Positions 1 to 9,627 are shown, counted from the first letter of the stretch. The stretch: DNA of 64,000 nucleotides from Lachancea mirantina (GCA_900074745.1 LT598468.1:186001-250000), one strand, 5' to 3'. Made by a program: numbers and translations. The notes: generated by a model not told the origin, from the sequence alone.

Positions 1-1146
1 TATTGACGTGATGGGCAACTTATTTTCTATTCCAACAAAATAATCATCTTGTCCATGGCCCGGTGCACTATGGACCAGTCCAGTTCCTGAGGAGTCCGTG
101 ACATGTTCACCATGAAGAAGAGGCTTGAAGATTTCGGTCCGATCCAGCGGAGACGAATAAAACAACCCATCTAGCATCGACCCGGAAAAAGTTGCAATCA
201 AATCGCCATTCTGTACTTCAGGGGTTTGAGATAGCAATTTGGCCTCTACAATATAGTCTTCACCTTTATGGGAGACCAGAGCATATTGAAATTTCCTATT
301 ATAGCAAATTGCTTCATTAGCGAAAACCGTCCACGCCATACTCGTCCAAATTAAACATTTTGTTGGCATATTCCTCTCGAGGCCAAGACGCTGCATAAAA
401 GTCTGGATGGATTCTTTGCGCATTGGGAAGCCGATGTAAGCAGCAGTTGACCTGTGGCTTTCGTTGTACTCAAGTTCACCTTCTGCCAACGCCGTTTTTG
501 TCTCTGTCCCCCAGTATACGGGTTTGTATTGCCGTTTGATAAGTCCTCTCTGAAGCATACTTTTAAAAATGCCCAATTGATTGATTTCGTAGCTTTTATG
601 CAATGTCATATAATAGTCGTCTTTATTCATCAAAAGCCCAAATTGCTCAAATGTCTTTTGCTGACTGTTCATGGTTTTCGTCGCATGACGCGCTGCTAAT
701 GATCGAACTTTCGACGCAGATATGCTTTCAAGCTTGCTCCGGCTCAAGGTCTGTAGGGCTTTCAGCTCAATGGGGAGACCATGACAGTCCCATCCGGGCT
801 TGTAATAGATATACTTACCCTTCAACAGTTGATACCGGTTTGTGATATCTTTCAAAATCTTGTTGAGGGCATGGCCCAGGTGAAGATCACCGTTTGCATA
901 CGGCGGTCCGTCGTGTAATACAAACAGGTTTTGTTTAACGAAATCGGTGCGTTTTTCAGGAATAATCTCGTTCAGTTTTTGTTTGAATTCTCGAAGCTGC
1001 GCGTCATATACCTCTTGCGATGCCTGTGGGATGAGTTGTGTGAGCGACTTTTGGAGATTGGACCGATTAGCAAACTTCGTTTTGGGCAAAAGCAAGGTCT
1101 TTTGGTAAGAGTGTCCGGAACCAAGCTTGAGCGAAGGCTTCACCAT
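1..1146 (-). CDS. ISM1: Mitochondrial isoleucyl-tRNA synthetase, N-terminal part (cut by window edge)
   Basis: Charges mitochondrial tRNA-Ile with isoleucine in the matrix. The reverse strand is open from the only in-frame ATG (complement of 1144-1146) to the window edge, giving the first 382 residues of a protein that is about 1000 residues in yeast. A class I synthetase signature is visible: HDGPPYANGDLHLGHALNK, which contains the HIGH-type motif HLGH, then WDCHGLP. Further on comes an editing-domain stretch ending GTGLVHSAPGHGQDDYF. An in-frame stop lies upstream at 1258-1260, so the start is well defined; the N-terminus (MVKPSLKLGS, basic and hydroxylated) suits a mitochondrial presequence. 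It is divergent from the MET31/32 gene, the same order as YPL040C and YPL038W in S. cerevisiae. The KMSKS end lies outside the window. Confidence 0.93.
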   Translation of the reverse strand, partial: MVKPSLKLGSGHSYQKTLLLPKTKFANRSNLQKSLTQLIPQASQEVYDAQLREFKQKLNEIIPEKRTDFVKQNLFVLHDGPPYANGDLHLGHALNKILKDITNRYQLLKGKYIYYKPGWDCHGLPIELKALQTLSRSKLESISASKVRSLAARHATKTMNSQQKTFEQFGLLMNKDDYYMTLHKSYEINQLGIFKSMLQRGLIKRQYKPVYWGTETKTALAEGELEYNESHRSTAAYIGFPMRKESIQTFMQRLGLERNMPTKCLIWTSMAWTVFANEAICYNRKFQYALVSHKGEDYIVEAKLLSQTPEVQNGDLIATFSGSMLDGLFYSSPLDRTEIFKPLLHGEHVTDSSGTGLVHSAPGHGQDDYFVGIENKLPITSI

Positions 1147-1925
1147 CTTCCAGACCCAAGGGATGCACAAGTGCCAATGGCTTGAAGTAGTTGTTCTGGG
1201 ACCTTGCAATTTTTCAATCAAGCAGATAAATTGTAAAGTGAAGAAAAAGCCAAGCTGCTATTTCTAGAGACTAAAGTTTACGGTCAAGTGAGATTTTTGC
1301 CAGACTCTTTATTTCGCCTAATTATCTGCATTTATCTATTTCTCAGCTCCCGCTTTCAGCTAAGACGTTTATTTACTTTGTCCAGCAAGCATTGTTAGAT
1401 ACAGTTCGCTTACAATTCAAGCCTTGTCAATAAGCAAAATTACATAAATTCATATCTTCTTGATTTATACTCAAAAGATCCAAAACGACTGTTTACAGAA
1501 CAATTTCAGACCAGCGAAAGCTACTGGCTTGTTAATCACCCGCTTCGGACGTTTTTCAAGAAACTAGCATACCCTCAATAAGCATCTAATTGTTGACTTT
1601 CCGCTGGCCAGCGAAAAGTCGACATCACGGAAAATGCCACTTAAGAAAATTAAGCAAATACGGTGGGACCTTACTCATTAGAGCGAAAATTGAATCAAGA
1701 TTGGTTTCGTTTGGCTAACTTTTTAGGTTTGAGTTAGCTAATAATTCAGGTAAAGTGTCATGCACGTGACTAATAAACTGTGGCTCCAATAAATTGAAAA
1801 AAACGTCTATGTTGACTTGAAGCATCGCTTACATTCAAAGCTCGGAAAGCAAGTCGGGAAGCCTCTTTGATCAAGTCCTGGTAATCGAAACCTGGGTCTA
1901 CAGGCAGCGGCACTCTTTGCTTGAT
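1147..1925. other. Divergent promoter region, ISM1 / MET31-32
   Basis: This 779-base stretch separates two divergently transcribed genes. No credible coding sequence or RNA gene was seen. It is AT-rich around 1380-1480. The clearest signals are a Cbf1-type motif and a Met31/Met32-type motif about 150 bases before the zinc-finger gene, listed separately. Confidence 0.7.
1763..1784 (+). promoter_or_regulatory. Adjacent Cbf1 and Met31/Met32 binding motifs
   Basis: CACGTGAC at 1763-1770 is an exact Cbf1 site (GTCACGTG on the other strand). AAACTGTGGC at 1775-1784 is an exact match to the Met31/Met32 recognition core known from S. cerevisiae sulfur genes. They are 4 bases apart, the arrangement used to recruit Met4, and lie about 140 bases upstream of the gene for the Met31/32 protein itself. 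This suggests autoregulation in the sulfur regulon. Binding is inferred from motif identity only. Confidence 0.65.
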
Positions 1926-2564
1926 ATGAGCGAAGATGCTATATTTTTCCAGCTAGCTGCGGAGGCGATAGTGGCGGCAAGCTTGAATGCCGCGAATTTG
2001 GACCCTACTATCAGAGAATTGTTAAATAGAATTAAAAAGGTGAGATCGCCCAACATACCCGTGACATCGAGACCACCTGCAGTACAGCAACGAACATCTC
2101 CTCCTCCTGCGCACCAAATACCTCCTCAGAACGCTACCATTTTAAAGTATTTTGACCAGCTTTTGAACGACTCGAAGAGCCCGACGAACAGCGGAGATGA
2201 TGCCGAAAATTATACTAGAAAGCGCAGCAAATCGCCAGCTGGAGATGATGGGTCGCAGAAAGCCGATAAAGCGAGCAAAATATCGCAAGGAGATGACGAG
2301 GACGCCAGCCTCAAAAAATATCCTTGTGCCAAATGCGATCTGGTGTTCAGACGGTCCAGCGACCTACGAAGGCACGAAAGGGCGCATTTGCCCATTTTAC
2401 CCAATATCTGTTCGCTGTGTGGGAAAGGTTTCGCGCGGAAAGACGCGCTGAAACGTCATTACGACACTCTAACTTGCAAGCGCAATAGAGAAAAACTGCT
2501 TAGTATTGGGGGCGACATCAACGAGATTTTGGAAAAAGCACGCGAAAACGGCGCCAATGTATAG
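1926..2564 (+). CDS. MET32: C2H2 zinc-finger activator of sulfur metabolism genes (Met31/Met32 type)
   Basis: DNA-binding protein that recruits Met4 to methionine and sulfate-assimilation promoters. The 212-residue product has two zinc fingers at about 134-154 (CAKC ... H...H) and 162-184, the second of C2HC form (CSLCGKGFARKDALKRH then C). The block RSSDLRRHERAH and the tail SIGGDINEILEKAR are typical of Met31/Met32. The first half is low-complexity and charged, with a short hydrophobic helix at the N-terminus. An upstream in-frame TTG is ignored; the first ATG is at 1926. S. cerevisiae has two copies (YPL038W MET31 and YDR253C MET32) from the genome duplication; this single gene is the pre-duplication orthologue of both, so the symbol is provisional. 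It is convergent with EGD1, as in S. cerevisiae. Confidence 0.88.
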   Translation: MSEDAIFFQLAAEAIVAASLNAANLDPTIRELLNRIKKVRSPNIPVTSRPPAVQQRTSPPPAHQIPPQNATILKYFDQLLNDSKSPTNSGDDAENYTRKRSKSPAGDDGSQKADKASKISQGDDEDASLKKYPCAKCDLVFRRSSDLRRHERAHLPILPNICSLCGKGFARKDALKRHYDTLTCKRNREKLLSIGGDINEILEKARENGANV

Positions 2565-2743
2565 AACAGGCTTGTAAATCAATAGGAAAGGGACTGGCTC
2601 TCTAGGCAAAACAGGTAGAAAATTTGTTAAGTGGGAGGTTACGTACAAAGGTGATTTTTTTGTGAATAATACTTAAGGACCGAACAGCGAAATGAGTTTC
2701 TTTCCCACGTGCAGCCGCTTCCCAGCTAGAGTCGATCACCCAT

Positions 2744-3229
2744 TTATTCGACGTCGGCTTCGAAAGTTTGCTCACCCAACTCAGGGATGTCGGCATCTTG
2801 ATTTTCAGCCCCCTTAGCAGCACCGGCTTCACCTTGACCGGCTTGAGCACCTTGAAGCTGAGAGGCAAGCTGGGTCAACGCATTGATGGATTCAGCACCC
2901 AACTGAGGAATGATGTTGGGGAAGAGTTCGTTCAAAGATTTTTCTTGAGGTAGACCGTAGAAAACGGAAGTGTTGTGCTGAGGAGCAGTTTGAACACCAA
3001 CTCTGTTGAAGTGCAACACTTTACCATCGTCCTTGAAAAAGTTGGCTTCTTCAACATTGTCCATGGTCACGGCGTGTAGCTTGGCTAATTGTGCCTGCAG
3101 TTTGGTGTCATCCTTGTTAGAACCAGCAACAGATCCAGTCTTTTTAGTGAACTTTCTGCGCGTTCCACCAACTTTGTTGGTGGCAGACAACTTTTGCAGC
3201 TTGGCTAGTTTTTCCTGATCAATTGGCAT
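2744..3229 (-). CDS. EGD1: Nascent polypeptide-associated complex beta subunit
   Basis: Beta subunit of NAC, which binds the ribosome exit site and shields emerging chains. The 161-residue product follows the family closely: [14 protein letters not shown] start, the ribosome-binding basic stretch [10 protein letters not shown], then the NAC domain at about 35-100 ([20 protein letters not shown]) and the acidic tail ending [12 protein letters not shown]. The frame is open 18 codons further upstream to an ATG at 3283, but homologues begin at the MPIDQ methionine, so 3229 is chosen. It is the single counterpart of YPL037C EGD1 and YDR252W BTT1. Confidence 0.95.
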   Translation of the reverse strand: MPIDQEKLAKLQKLSATNKVGGTRRKFTKKTGSVAGSNKDDTKLQAQLAKLHAVTMDNVEEANFFKDDGKVLHFNRVGVQTAPQHNTSVFYGLPQEKSLNELFPNIIPQLGAESINALTQLASQLQGAQAGQGEAGAAKGAENQDADIPELGEQTFEADVE

Positions 3230-4083
3230 CGTTGGGTTGTCGCTTGAAGTGTTGAATTGGTTTTCAAAATGTCTACTGGTCACCTTTTGAATAAGCTGAA
3301 TCGGTCTAATTCTGAAAATTTTTTTTAGTCAACGACTAAGCTTGTCATGCCAGCGACACTTCTGAAAAAAATGCCAAGCATGATGGTCATGAAAGTTGTA
3401 ACTTGTAAAGCATCTCAAACTGTTCCTCGCAGTTCGTGACCTTCACGAGACATATTCAACGCGTAGATCCACCATGTAGTTCCCTTAAAGTAATTGGTTT
3501 TTATTTCGTCAATGCACCTAGTATTCTTTGACGTTTAGGATATTGCAGGAAATACGAAGGAAACCCTGCAATTGTCAGAGACAATATTCGATCTATTCGC
3601 CTAGACTGGTACTGTTTGGCTGATGAAACGACGTTTTGCGACTCGTACCTACGCGTCAACAAATTTTGCGTCTAAAGAGCATGCACTTCTCGAGAAAAAT
3701 ACGTTTATGAGGATTCTCAACCGGTTTTGGGGATCCTTCCAACTGGCCTAAAGGTTCCATCACCAGACTTGAGCTCTCACATCAGGATTTTGAAAACTTT
3801 ATAAACATTTATTTCGAAACTTGTGCCGCGACAGCCAAGAGAACCTGTGTTAAGCCTTGATCAATGAACTGATAATACCGCCACCACCACGATCTTCCCC
3901 TTCCCCACCTAAACTTTCCCATTGTCACTTCAACACCATACAGGACCCAACCAAAATTCAGGAAGTGTCCCTTTTCAAACCTTAGCGCTCCGCTTCAAGC
4001 TATGAAACAAGAATCTATTGCCGCTGAGCAAATGAATATCATCCTAGTATATGCATTCACCAGAATCTCTGGTCCCATTGACA
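3230..4083. other. Intergenic region between EGD1 and tRNA-Ile
   Basis: About 850 bases. S. cerevisiae carries PMA2 next to EGD1; no such gene is present here. The only possible coding sequence is a 42-codon ORF at 3623-3751, listed separately with low confidence. A pyrimidine-rich stretch lies at 3870-3930. Otherwise nothing recognisable. Confidence 0.6.
3623..3751 (+). CDS. Possible small ORF with a mitochondrial-presequence-like N-terminus
   Basis: A 42-codon ORF, MKRRFATRTYAST then about 29 more residues, ending GSFQLA. The N-terminus is rich in Arg, Ser, Thr and Ala with no acidic residue in its first 18 positions, which resembles a mitochondrial targeting peptide. I recognise no homologue. 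It sits alone in an 850-base gap, on the strand away from EGD1. An ORF of this length can arise by chance, so this is only a candidate. Confidence 0.2.
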   Translation: MKRRFATRTYASTNFASKEHALLEKNTFMRILNRFWGSFQLA

Positions 4084-4157
4084 GGTCTCTTGGCCCAGTT
4101 GGTTAAGGCACCGTGCTAATAACGCGGGGATCAGCGGTTCGATCCCGCTAGAGACCA
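4084..4157 (+). tRNA. tRNA-Ile (AAT anticodon)
   Basis: 74 bases that fold as a full cloverleaf. The acceptor arm GGTCTCT pairs with AGAGACC. The D-arm holds the A box (TGGCCCAGTTGG), the anticodon loop is CTAATAA with anticodon AAT, and the T-arm holds the B box GGTTCGATCCC. There is no intron and no encoded CCA. A T run just after 4158 is a normal Pol III terminator. As far as I recall it is identical to the S. cerevisiae gene. Confidence 0.97.
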
Positions 4158-4634
4158 CTTTTTCACTTTTTTTCTCAAATCTACTTTACTAGATGTTTCT
4201 CTAAGCGACTCAAACGTATCTTTGCATGTCGGGCCAACGCACCAGAGGCCATACTCACGATGTGCCTTGGATTCCCTGCGAGAACCAAAACTGCAGTAGT
4301 TCGGGAACCGGTCTTTAGATCAAATGTGATGGAACTTTTCTCTATCACATCGTAAACTGCGCTCAGGATAATCGATAACATATACGTAAATATATTTATG
4401 TTTATCTCACGATTATACAGGGAGCCTCTGCCCAGGTAGTACTCTAGCATAGGAACGCATCGCAGATCTAGGGACGGGTTAGAGTTTCAGAAGTCCGGGA
4501 TCAACGTCTTGTTACAAATTGGAGCCGAAAACTTAAAAATGTGATCTTAAAAAATGTTTATCAAAACAACTATCCAAAACGCTCAGCAGAAAACGCTTCT
4601 ACTAGCAACAATACCTCTTTGTGGGCATTCGCCG
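4158..4634. other. Intergenic region between tRNA-Ile and PAN5
   Basis: About 480 bases, AT-rich around 4370-4420. It includes the leader of the PAN5-like gene, whose frame is open from an upstream ATG at 4554. A reverse-strand ORF of 89 codons (4181-4450) was seen but is not supported as a gene. No LTR ends or target-site duplications were found next to the tRNA. Confidence 0.5.
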
Positions 4635-5744
4635 ATGGCTAGTTCAAAACCAACAATATTTGTGCTCGGTTTCGGGTCAATTGGTGCGATGTTGGCGTCG
4701 CACCTGCAACAACAGACACAGGCCCTAATTGTTCCACTGTTTCGATCTGAGAAAAGACTCCATGACTTCCAGGAGAATCAAAATGCTGTCGCTGTGACAA
4801 GTCTCTTCAAAGAGAGCCAAGAATGTGTTAAATCGGTTTTCGACCGAGCAATTTGCCCGGAACGCATTCCTGATGGTTGTAAGATCGATAATTTGATTGT
4901 AACTACTAAAACATATCAGACGAAAGAGGCTATTTCACCATTGCTCAAGTATCTACATGCTGGAACCAATGTCATCTTAATCCAAAATGGATTAGGAGTC
5001 TTTGAGACCGTTACCGAAGAAGTTTTCACAACCTTCCGCCCTCAACTCTTCCAAGGCGTTATTTCGCATGGTATCTTTCAAGATAAGCCGTTTTCGTTCA
5101 AGCACGCGGGTTTTGGAGACCTCAAAATTGCACGGCTTCCCATTGACGAAGTTCACGGTGTTGTTCAGTCATTAGACGAGGTCGCGCAAGACGCCGCCAA
5201 AAACATGCTTGTCCGCGCGCTGACCAACCCAAATTTTGTAACCAGCATGAACGTTAAGCATCTAACTTACCAAGAACTTTTGCTCAGCCAACTTGAGAAA
5301 TTCTTGGTAAATGCATGCATCAATCCCATTACTTCGATCGTCGATTGTATCAATGGTGAACTAGAGCACATCGCCAGACCTATCTTTGATGCAATCATCA
5401 CAGAGGCTTTGGAAATCCTTAAAGTTGCTTACAAGCCTCTATTCGAATATAATGCCACCGGGCCAGGCTATCCGAAGCTGGATGTTCATGGGATTCTAGA
5501 GAGGAAGCGTCTGCTCGATTTTATTATCCGCATTGGGTGCGTGGTTAACGGAAATAACAGCTCTTCCATGAGACAAGATACGCTTAATCTGAGGGACACC
5601 GAAGTTGAATACATCAATGGTTACATTGTGAGGCTGGCTAAGTCATTAGGGTTGCCTGCTTCGACTTTCAAGACCAATCAAACGGTGGAGACTTTGGTAA
5701 ACCTGAGACTTGGCCTCAACCGCTTGAGATCCCATAAAGTCTGA
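4635..5744 (+). CDS. PAN5: 2-dehydropantoate 2-reductase (ketopantoate reductase)
   Basis: Reduces 2-dehydropantoate to pantoate with NADPH, a step of pantothenate and coenzyme A synthesis. The 369-residue product opens with the Rossmann motif TIFVLGFGSIGAMLASHL. It carries the family core VTTKTYQTKEAISP, NVILIQNGLGVFE and QGVISHG, then the C-terminal helical domain with FLVNACINPITSI, NSSSMRQD and EVEYINGYIV. The frame is open from an ATG at 4554, which would add 27 residues (perhaps an organelle-targeting extension); the start at 4635 matches the length of the S. cerevisiae protein (379 residues). In S. cerevisiae the gene is YHR063C, away from EGD1 and SVL3, so its position here reflects a rearrangement in one lineage. 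Confidence 0.88.
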   Translation: MASSKPTIFVLGFGSIGAMLASHLQQQTQALIVPLFRSEKRLHDFQENQNAVAVTSLFKESQECVKSVFDRAICPERIPDGCKIDNLIVTTKTYQTKEAISPLLKYLHAGTNVILIQNGLGVFETVTEEVFTTFRPQLFQGVISHGIFQDKPFSFKHAGFGDLKIARLPIDEVHGVVQSLDEVAQDAAKNMLVRALTNPNFVTSMNVKHLTYQELLLSQLEKFLVNACINPITSIVDCINGELEHIARPIFDAIITEALEILKVAYKPLFEYNATGPGYPKLDVHGILERKRLLDFIIRIGCVVNGNNSSSMRQDTLNLRDTEVEYINGYIVRLAKSLGLPASTFKTNQTVETLVNLRLGLNRLRSHKV

Positions 5745-5911
5745 TCAAATCTCCCGCCCGTTACACTTTCCAAAGTTTTGCGTCAATTCATTGACAGCGC
5801 ATAATTGAGTAGACCTATACACGTTATACGATTTAGATTTGTGTTGTCCATATGATAGTAAATTGGTGAACTTTTACCTAAGCACTCGTGCCCATGCCTT
5901 GGCAATAAAGT

Positions 5912-8425
5912 TCACTTCTGTGACTTCTTCTTCTTGCCGAAAATGCCAAACTTGGACTTTTTCTTTACAGATGGAGAAGCAGATCCAGAGGTTGCTGATT
6001 CTTGATTAAGAGCCTGACTTTGATCGTGGCTGGAAGAATCCGTAGGTGTGCTGTCACTTGGAGGTACCACAGGAGTACCAGGCGCTGAATATTCGGGGAC
6101 TTCAATCGTTTGTCCCTCTTCGGCATGAGCTGCTTGGAATTGCTGGGTTGCTAACGGGCTGTGAACAACTGAATTCACTGACAAATTAGCTTGCAAATTT
6201 TGACGACTATCGTCAACCGTAGTGCTGGTACTTATCTGGCGCTGCTGAAGTGCAACCGGTGACGGAGTAGAATTGGATCTAGCTTGATGTGCAGGAATAG
6301 GTGCAACGGGGCCCAGCTGAGGATGACTACCGTTATTGAACCTGTGGACCACAGACGGGTTTCCTCCGCTTTTAGGTGGCGCATTTAGGCGGGGAGCTGG
6401 GTTAGTGTTATTCACGGGTACTCCTTGAGGAGCAGCGCCGGTCGCAGCCATTGAGAGAACATCTGAACTAGATGCATTTCTCAAATTTGGCATGTTGCTA
6501 CGTCGATTCTTTCTGCTGGTAGCTTTAATGGGATGAGAAGGATGGGCGTGGTTTACGACTGGGTTTGGTATCCCGTTACCGTTGTTCATGGGGCGCTGTG
6601 GTGCTCCTGTGGCTAACGGATCAATGAAGTTGGCGCTATTAATTTGCGCCCCTTGTACACCCCTTCCATTTCTACCACCTAACTGCGAGTAAGAAGACTT
6701 TCTTGATGCACCGCCAGTTGAAAATTGTGGAGGAGGATTCACTTGATGGCCGGGGAAAGGTTGAGGAGGAAATTTTTGCGGCCTTGGTTGTGCTGCCGCT
6801 CGTCTTTGTAGTTCCATTTCCTTTTCTTGCAGTTCTAATTCCTTCTTGCGTATACCAAGTTCGCGTTCTCGCAGCGAAACATCGCTGCCATTATTCTCAC
6901 GACTGAAAGAAGCGATGGGTGGCTCAGTGGCAGGAGCGGGTACCTCCGTACTGCTTTCATCTTTGGCTACTCCGGGTGAGTTATTGCCATACACAACGCC
7001 GTACACAGCAAAATCTTCGATATCATGCATGTTTGGAGTCCCTGAGTTGCTTGTTGGACCGTTTGCATGACCAGAATTGTCCAAATCTGATCCAGGCGGG
7101 GTCTTTTCTTTCAACATCATTTGACGCAAATTGTTCTCTGCAGTGCTAGCTTTTTCCATAGCTAGTGAGAGGTCTGCTCTAGCTTTTGCCATTTCAGCCT
7201 TGAGCTGGGAGTTTTCGGCAATTAGTTGATTACTACGCTGTTCCTGCATGCGCATCTGTTCGTCATACTGCCCAATTTTCGTTTCATAATTCAAAGTTCT
7301 ATCCTTTAATTCATTTTGTAAAGAGTTGCATTGTTGCTTCACCCGAGCTATTTCGTCTTTGTTGTTCTTGTGATCATCCAGGCGTCCGAACAACTCCGAC
7401 TGACCATTGTTAATCTTCTGTAATTGGCACATCATGGAATATAAAAACTCAAGATACGGCGTTTTTATGCCGTAATCGTCCGCGAGAAGGATGGGCTGCA
7501 GTAGCAGCATGTCTATGTCCAAGGAAGCCGATTTGCGCAAAAAGTGATAGAGTAGCTTCGGCGTATCGTTATGGTTGAAATCGAGCCAGTTGACCACTAA
7601 AGTGCTCTCATTATCTAGGCCCTGCGGTAACCTAGCGCCCATACTCTTAGTCACCGTTATTACCTCGGTTATAAGGCCCGAGATGAGGGGCTTGGCCAAA
7701 ATCTGTTCCTGTAGCTTGGCAGGTTGTGAAACCTCAAGCAGAATCATAAGGGGGTCAAAGCAGATCTTGGGCAGTGCCAATGACCACTGTTGGCAAAGGA
7801 AGTCGAGTCCCGACAGACCACATAGGTCAAGCTGATCACGTGGGAACAGCTTGCTGAAAAGCCGTTTGAAAGTCTCGAGCAGAGCGGCGTCCTCGTTCAA
7901 ATATCGGGCTCCAGAGCTCGAGGTCTGTTTCGTCATCGACGTTCCCAGGTAAATTTTGCAATTCCCATTTTTCCCGTTAAACTGTTTGAACGTGCTTGCC
8001 GAGACTTGGCGAATGTCAAACTCCGACATAATTGAGAACACCTTCAGCTTTTTGAACTCAATTGACATGCGAACAAATGGCTCTAAATGCACAAATCCAG
8101 TGCTTTCCACTAATATTTTCGTATTCACGTTCAAAAGCGCATTAAGTTTGCCCGACACTGATGAGATCTCTTGTAGTGACGAAGCACTCAAAATAACCAA
8201 ATCAAACACAGATTGTTCACTTCGCTTCAACAGATCATCTACACTCTCGTAGTGGTTTTTAAAGCGGAAGGTTTCGCTCCCATACTGTTCTGTCTCGATC
8301 TTAATTTCGCCGAGGGCTGCGCTACTGACATAAATAACGCTCACGCTTTTCGATTGCTGTAATCTCCAAGCATAAAATAGAACGTTCGGATTGTTTCCAA
8401 TCACCAGAATCCTTAGCGAAGACAT
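5912..8425 (-). CDS. SVL3: Svl3/Pam1-family protein of the bud and cell cortex
   Basis: Counterpart of S. cerevisiae Svl3 (YPL032C, linked to vacuole shape and endocytosis, found at sites of polarised growth) and its duplicate Pam1 (YDR251W). The 837-residue product starts MSSLRILVIGNNPNVLFYAWRL, a Rossmann-like segment resembling ketopantoate reductase folds. It then has a folded N-terminal half to about 370, a coiled coil at about 375-460, and a long Pro/Ser/Asn/Gln-rich disordered tail with a second charged coil near 540. It ends in the Lys-rich tail KKKSKFGIFGKKKKSQK, a likely membrane-binding patch. The frame is open 32 codons further upstream, but the family start is the MSSLRIL methionine. 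Exact biochemical function is unknown. That PAN5, another protein with this fold type, lies next door is probably coincidence. Confidence 0.87.
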   Translation of the reverse strand: MSSLRILVIGNNPNVLFYAWRLQQSKSVSVIYVSSAALGEIKIETEQYGSETFRFKNHYESVDDLLKRSEQSVFDLVILSASSLQEISSVSGKLNALLNVNTKILVESTGFVHLEPFVRMSIEFKKLKVFSIMSEFDIRQVSASTFKQFNGKNGNCKIYLGTSMTKQTSSSGARYLNEDAALLETFKRLFSKLFPRDQLDLCGLSGLDFLCQQWSLALPKICFDPLMILLEVSQPAKLQEQILAKPLISGLITEVITVTKSMGARLPQGLDNESTLVVNWLDFNHNDTPKLLYHFLRKSASLDIDMLLLQPILLADDYGIKTPYLEFLYSMMCQLQKINNGQSELFGRLDDHKNNKDEIARVKQQCNSLQNELKDRTLNYETKIGQYDEQMRMQEQRSNQLIAENSQLKAEMAKARADLSLAMEKASTAENNLRQMMLKEKTPPGSDLDNSGHANGPTSNSGTPNMHDIEDFAVYGVVYGNNSPGVAKDESSTEVPAPATEPPIASFSRENNGSDVSLRERELGIRKKELELQEKEMELQRRAAAQPRPQKFPPQPFPGHQVNPPPQFSTGGASRKSSYSQLGGRNGRGVQGAQINSANFIDPLATGAPQRPMNNGNGIPNPVVNHAHPSHPIKATSRKNRRSNMPNLRNASSSDVLSMAATGAAPQGVPVNNTNPAPRLNAPPKSGGNPSVVHRFNNGSHPQLGPVAPIPAHQARSNSTPSPVALQQRQISTSTTVDDSRQNLQANLSVNSVVHSPLATQQFQAAHAEEGQTIEVPEYSAPGTPVVPPSDSTPTDSSSHDQSQALNQESATSGSASPSVKKKSKFGIFGKKKKSQK

Positions 8426-8649
8426 TCTAACGCGTCCAATATGCCAAATATCCTTTTCTCGATTATTGGAACTTGAGTCTGGTAAGGTTAGTTTACTTTT
8501 AAAGGCTTGGCTCTTTTTCAAAAATTTTTCCAGTATTACTATTCAAACAACAAGTATAAGTACTGGCTAAAAACAGCATTGAGACTGGCAATTGGGTCCC
8601 CCATCGGCGAGCGAAACCCTGCCCAATCTAGTGAACTTGATGGTTTCGA

Positions 8650-9627
8650 ATGGGCTATGTGACTCCAGGGTACGCGACACGGCGACGTAAGCGACAAAAA
8701 ACCGCATTGAAAGTGTACTACGAAAATGTGAATGTCAGTGAAAATTTGAATGCGGCTCGAGGAGCTTCTCGAGGAGCGAAATTGACACTGGAAAGGCTTC
8801 CGGTTGATATTTTGCAACATATTTTTGTTTTGTCTGGAACGAACAACGCGATGCCCTTGGTCAATAAGAAATTTCATGCTGTTCTCAGGGCAAATGCTTA
8901 TTTGGCGAGAAGGTATGTTTTGGAAAATTATGTGTGGGCGGTTGAGAATCAGTATGTCCTGGCGACGGAAGCATTTGACGTGCCAGCATTAATGACGTTT
9001 TTTGTCGATAATTCGGAGTTTTTGGATTTAATTGACGGCGTCAAATCAGTAGATGCGATTATTACGACAAAAGATAACTCAACAAAACTCTTGGATTTTC
9101 CAAACGCCTTTTATCGACACCCAGAGTTATTGTTTTACAATGATATTACAGGGAAGCGAGTCGTCTACAGCCAACTGTTGCTGAAATTGAACGCTTTTTT
9201 CGAAATCGAACATCCAAGCTCTCTGTGCGAAACAGTGGTCCATTGGTTCTTCTGGAAGAACGACCTTGAAAACTACAATATCAATCACATGTTTTATGCA
9301 GTGAAGCTTGTCTTGCATTTGTCGCGGCTGCGCAATTCGACGTTAGACGACGTGGGGCCTCTCACAGAATTCATCATCAATATGTATATGGACGTGACGC
9401 CCCGATTATTGACGTTACTTCTGTGCGAAAAGCTGGAAGACGCACATCTCATTTCTGAGCGCAAGGCCCGAATTGTGGACAAGTTTGTGCGCAAGTTTTA
9501 TCGAGGCGATGTCAGTTCTTTGTCGCACGACTCCCTTTGGCGCACGGTGAGCGAAATAAAGGATTTTGAGCTGATCGAAGTAATGGTGCGACACGGCGGC
9601 GCGCCGAGTTTTGACGTAGTAAATTGA
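8650..9627 (+). CDS. F-box-like protein, counterpart of YDR249C
   Basis: 325 residues. A basic N-terminus (about 10-20) is followed at about 46-85 by a segment resembling an F-box: LTLERLPVDILQHIFVLSG, then PLVNKKFHAVL. An F-box would bind Skp1 and make this a substrate receptor of an SCF ubiquitin ligase, but no LRR or WD40 substrate domain is visible; the rest is helical. Its place between the SVL3/PAM1 gene and the YDR248C-type gluconokinase, on the matching strand, is that of YDR249C, an uncharacterised S. cerevisiae gene. Orthology rests on position plus general features; the F-box call is inference. Confidence 0.6.
   Translation: MGYVTPGYATRRRKRQKTALKVYYENVNVSENLNAARGASRGAKLTLERLPVDILQHIFVLSGTNNAMPLVNKKFHAVLRANAYLARRYVLENYVWAVENQYVLATEAFDVPALMTFFVDNSEFLDLIDGVKSVDAIITTKDNSTKLLDFPNAFYRHPELLFYNDITGKRVVYSQLLLKLNAFFEIEHPSSLCETVVHWFFWKNDLENYNINHMFYAVKLVLHLSRLRNSTLDDVGPLTEFIINMYMDVTPRLLTLLLCEKLEDAHLISERKARIVDKFVRKFYRGDVSSLSHDSLWRTVSEIKDFELIEVMVRHGGAPSFDVVN

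Noticed and set aside
454-1185. Three plus-strand ORFs over the left edge
   Set aside because: They are antisense shadows of the ISM1 coding sequence, which has clear synthetase motifs.
4000-4200. LTR or solo-LTR remnants next to the tRNA genes (also checked around 40558)
   Set aside because: No TG...CA ends, target-site duplications or repeated sequence between the two tRNA flanks.
4181-4450. 89-codon reverse-strand ORF between tRNA-Ile and PAN5
   Set aside because: No recognisable motif or homologue, poor low-complexity of a real small protein, and it starts within the PAN5 promoter; chance ORF is likely.
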